Positions 61,651-64,000 of a stretch of 64,000 nucleotides of DNA are shown here, piece by piece. Positions within the stretch are counted from its first letter, which is position 1; each line of letters opens with the position of its first letter. The notes beneath the pieces were generated by a model, which made no database searches, had not been told where the DNA came from, and worked only from the letters and a program-made list of their open reading frames with translations. Both the position numbers and the translations under genes were made by a program. Origin of the DNA: Nocardioides_C sp963700955 (lineage in GTDB: Bacteria; Actinomycetota; Actinomycetes; Propionibacteriales; Nocardioidaceae); assembly GCA_963700955.1 (NCBI GenBank), contig CAVOZH010000009.1:124001-188000 (forward strand). The letters run 5' to 3'.

Positions 61651-62626
61651 GGCTGTCGACCCCCGTGGACAGAACAGAGTCGGCGTACCAACGGACGGTT
61701 CGCTCCAACCCCTCCTCGAGACTGACGCTGGGGTGGTATCCCAGGCCTTCCAGCTTCGTGATGTCCGGACACCGACGAGGGGTGCCTCCGGCGTGCAAGG
61801 GACCGGGGACGATGTTCACGTCGACGCCCAGCACCTTGCCGATCATGCGGGCGAGGTCGGCGATGTCGGTCTCCCGCTGTGTGCCGAGGTGGTAGATCTC
61901 CCCGGAACCTCCCCGCACACCGGCGATGACCGCACCTTGGGCGGCATCGGAGACGTAGCAGAACGCCCTGGTCTCCGAGCCGTCCCCCTGGATCGGAAGG
62001 TCCACGGTCGAGTGCCGCAGGCCGTCGGTCAGCTCGACCAGCCGCCGGGTGATCTCGGGGATCACGTGCTCGTTGCCCATGTCGGGTCCGTAGACGTTGT
62101 GCGGCCGGAAGATGACCGTCTCGAGGCCCCGAGGCCGGGCGAGATGCTGGGTGAGGAGCTCGCAGGCGATCTTGCCCCCGCCGTAGCTGAAACGAGGGTT
62201 GCGGACGTCGGGGACCTTGAGCATCTCCGTCTCGGTCGTAGGCACATGGGACGGCTCGTTGTAGGTCTCACTCGTGGAGGCCAGCACGTAGCGGCGCACT
62301 CCGTGGGCGAGCGCTGCGTCGATGGTGTTCAAGGTCCCCTTGATGCCCACCTCGAGAACGTCGTCGGGCCGCTCGTAGAAGAAGCGGGTGCCGTTGATGT
62401 ACGCCAGGTGCCAGACGACGTCGCACCCGCGGGTGGCCCTGCCGACCGCGTCCGCATCGCGAATGTCACCGACGACCAGTTCGACCTCGTCGGCGACCGG
62501 GGCGAGGCGGCGGGCATGTCCCCGAGAGTTGTCGTCGAACGCCACGACCTCATGGCCGCCACGGACGAGCTCGGCACACAGCGCGGCGCCGAGGAAGCCA
62601 CTGCCTCCCGTCACCAGCATCCTCAT
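61643..62626 (-). CDS. NAD-dependent nucleotide-sugar epimerase/dehydratase
   Basis: This 327-residue extended SDR from ATG 62626 overlaps the upstream dehydrogenase stop (ATGA), which decides the start. It has the Rossmann loop T-G-G-S-G-F-L-G and, in place of the classical Y-x-x-x-K, F-S-Y-G-G-G-K with Tyr and Lys in register. R-P-H-N-V-Y-G-P-D-M-G binds the nucleotide sugar. Probable reactions are 4-epimerisation or 4,6-dehydration. Confidence 0.82.
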   Translation of the reverse strand: MRMLVTGGSGFLGAALCAELVRGGHEVVAFDDNSRGHARRLAPVADEVELVVGDIRDADAVGRATRGCDVVWHLAYINGTRFFYERPDDVLEVGIKGTLNTIDAALAHGVRRYVLASTSETYNEPSHVPTTETEMLKVPDVRNPRFSYGGGKIACELLTQHLARPRGLETVIFRPHNVYGPDMGNEHVIPEITRRLVELTDGLRHSTVDLPIQGDGSETRAFCYVSDAAQGAVIAGVRGGSGEIYHLGTQRETDIADLARMIGKVLGVDVNIVPGPLHAGGTPRRCPDITKLEGLGYHPSVSLEEGLERTVRWYADSVLSTGVDSHA

Positions 62627-63957
62627 GACAGGCCGTCCTTCATGGTCAGGGCCTTTGCCTGGTAGAAGATCAGGTCCACACCGCCGACATTCCAGATATC
62701 CGCCACCCAGGCATTGGGGCGGCGATGCCCGAGCTCCACGAGGGCCTCTCGATATCCCTCGTGGTCGGTGGCGACGAAGACGATGTCGACGTTCTCGAGC
62801 GCCTGGTCTATCGGCCAGTTCTTCGGGGTCTGCGCCGAGGGCTCGGGGATGGGGTCGGGCAGATGGCTGTCGCTGACCCTGATCTCCATCGGAAGCTGTC
62901 GATGCACGTAGCGCCACAGCTTCGGCGCCAGGCTGTCACGGATGTCGTCGGTGCCGGCCTTGAAGGAGAAGCCGAGGATGGCAACGATCGCGTCGTGCAG
63001 CTCGGTGCGCTTGAGGAGATGGTCGACGAGGAAGGCCGGCATGTACTCGTTGACCTTCCACGCCGACAGGAGCATGTCCGGGTAGGGACTCCATTCGTTG
63101 ATCATCCCGAAGTCCTTGCGCAGGCAGGTGCCGGCCGTGAACCCGGGAGCGGCCAGGAACGACCGGGGGTACTTGTAGTTCGCCAGCCGACGCGTCTCGT
63201 AGATGTTGGCGCCGAAGTCGTCGGCGATCATGGCGAACTGGTTTGCGAGCGCGAAGTGCACGTAACGAAGGATGTTGTTGAAGAGCTTCACAAGCTCGGC
63301 GGTCGCGTAGTCGGTACGCAGGACCTCCGCGGTGAGACGGCTGAACAGGTCGTCGGCCCGGCGGAGACTCTCCGCGTCCTCCGCGCCGACGATCTGCGGC
63401 AGGGTGTGGAGCTCTTCATGGGCCTTGCCCTCGGCGATCCGCTCCGGGCAGAAGGCGAGAAACACGTCTCGGCCGACCCGCAGGGAGGTGTTGCGCTCGA
63501 TCCACTTGTGAACGAAGCGGGTGGTTCCCGGGGCGACTGTGCTTCGCAGGCACACCAGCTGGTTCGGCCGCAGGTGCGGGGCGATCTCTCCGAGTACCCG
63601 TTGGATCTGCGAGAGATCGGTCTCGATGTGGTTGTGCAAGGGGGTACCGACGGTGATGATGACCGCCTTCGACAACGAGACGGCGGACGGGTCGCCGGTG
63701 ATGCGCAGCTCACGACGCTCCACGAGGGCGTCGTAGCCGGGCTCGTCGAAAGGCATGCGGCCTGAGTTGACCTCGTCGCGCAGCCGAGGGTCCAGGTCGA
63801 CGCCCGTCACCTTGCTGCCCGCTTCGAGGAACGAGAGCGCCAGAGGCAGGCCGACCCGGCCGGTGCCGACGACACAGACGTCGTAGGCACCGACCAGCCC
63901 GATGTCGGTATCGGGGTCGGCCATGTCCTGGTAGTGCGGGCGCCGGGTCTCTGTCAT
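62623..63957 (-). CDS. UDP/GDP-sugar 6-dehydrogenase family protein
   Basis: This 444-residue nucleotide-sugar dehydrogenase has NAD loop V-V-G-T-G-R-V-G-L-P-L, V-D-L-D, I-I-T-V-G-T-P-L, the central dimer helix with L-V-K-L-F-N-N, and catalytic Cys in A-G-T-C-L-R-K-D-F. It makes a uronic acid-type donor (for example from a UDP-HexNAc or GDP-mannose), which would give a negatively charged polysaccharide. It has an extended ~25-residue N-terminus before the Rossmann loop. It is the first gene of the leftward operon within the window; upstream genes may lie beyond 64 kb. Confidence 0.9.
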   Translation of the reverse strand: MTETRRPHYQDMADPDTDIGLVGAYDVCVVGTGRVGLPLALSFLEAGSKVTGVDLDPRLRDEVNSGRMPFDEPGYDALVERRELRITGDPSAVSLSKAVIITVGTPLHNHIETDLSQIQRVLGEIAPHLRPNQLVCLRSTVAPGTTRFVHKWIERNTSLRVGRDVFLAFCPERIAEGKAHEELHTLPQIVGAEDAESLRRADDLFSRLTAEVLRTDYATAELVKLFNNILRYVHFALANQFAMIADDFGANIYETRRLANYKYPRSFLAAPGFTAGTCLRKDFGMINEWSPYPDMLLSAWKVNEYMPAFLVDHLLKRTELHDAIVAILGFSFKAGTDDIRDSLAPKLWRYVHRQLPMEIRVSDSHLPDPIPEPSAQTPKNWPIDQALENVDIVFVATDHEGYREALVELGHRRPNAWVADIWNVGGVDLIFYQAKALTMKDGLS

Positions 63958-64000
63958 CGGTCGGACCTGTCTCTCGTTCGTATGGGTTTCAGTTGCCTCG

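Overview
The window looks like chromosome of a high-G+C actinobacterium, most likely a Nocardioides-type member of the Propionibacteriales. I infer this from strong G/C third-position bias, frequent GTG starts, a mycothiol S-conjugate amidase, a WS/DGAT acyltransferase, a DUF4307 protein, PIN-PhoH and Z-type isoprenyl transferase genes, and an LpqY/SugABC-like sugar importer. I see no tRNA, rRNA, CRISPR array or intact mobile element.

Left third (1-19.4 kb): an edge-truncated lipase-like gene, an alpha/beta hydrolase and a WS/DGAT. Then comes a four-gene sugar ABC operon with a perfect CRP-type dyad directly before its first gene. After it lie a DUF1707 protein, an iron-sulphur class I fumarase, a spermidine-synthase-like protein and a class II fumarase, so both fumarase types sit within 4 kb. 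A secreted lytic-transglycosylase-like protein, phoH, an isoprenyl transferase, a HlyIII protein, a 14-codon ORF with its own terminator, and a YyaL-like protein follow.

20.1-24.3 kb is a compact sulfide/persulfide-response locus. It has two single-domain rhodaneses, an MBL-fold/double-rhodanese fusion, thioredoxin, a DUF302 protein, a small Cys-rich protein and a CsoR-family regulator with the CstR-type Cys-Cys pattern. Three near-identical ATACCC-N4-GGGTAT operators lie in its promoter regions.

24.3-35.7 kb is mostly housekeeping: mca, greA, an SDR, threonine dehydratase, a MarR/MFS pair with a clear dyad, an AI-2E-family membrane protein, a MutL-like ASKHA protein, metB and msrA. The metB/msrA intergenic region holds a 78-nt long imperfect hairpin.

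35.7-42.0 kb is a decayed, variable stretch: an IS110 remnant, two broken VOC genes, a gutted DUF664 gene, small membrane and immunity-like ORFs and a GNAT. A same-orientation family of about 40-bp repeats is spread through it. Its right border carries a 50-bp near-copy of the 3' end of msrA, so msrA-derived sequence brackets the island. This is the most unusual non-coding structure in the window.

42-47.3 kb carries a WYL regulator, an AlkZ-like protein just before it, a membrane-anchored protein with a UVR-like motif, a hydrolase, a lipoprotein-like Rieske protein and an ECF sigma/zinc-finger anti-sigma pair.

47.4-64 kb is a polysaccharide locus read entirely on the minus strand and tightly coupled by 4-11-bp overlaps. 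In transcription order it encodes a nucleotide-sugar dehydrogenase, two epimerases, a GT4 glycosyltransferase, a sulfotransferase, a kinase-fold protein, a GH71-like lipoprotein, a Wzy-like polymerase, a Wzz/tyrosine-kinase-like protein with degenerate ATP motifs, a Wzx-like flippase and a 1342-residue secreted LamG/FN3 protein. Together these suggest a sulfated surface or exported polysaccharide.
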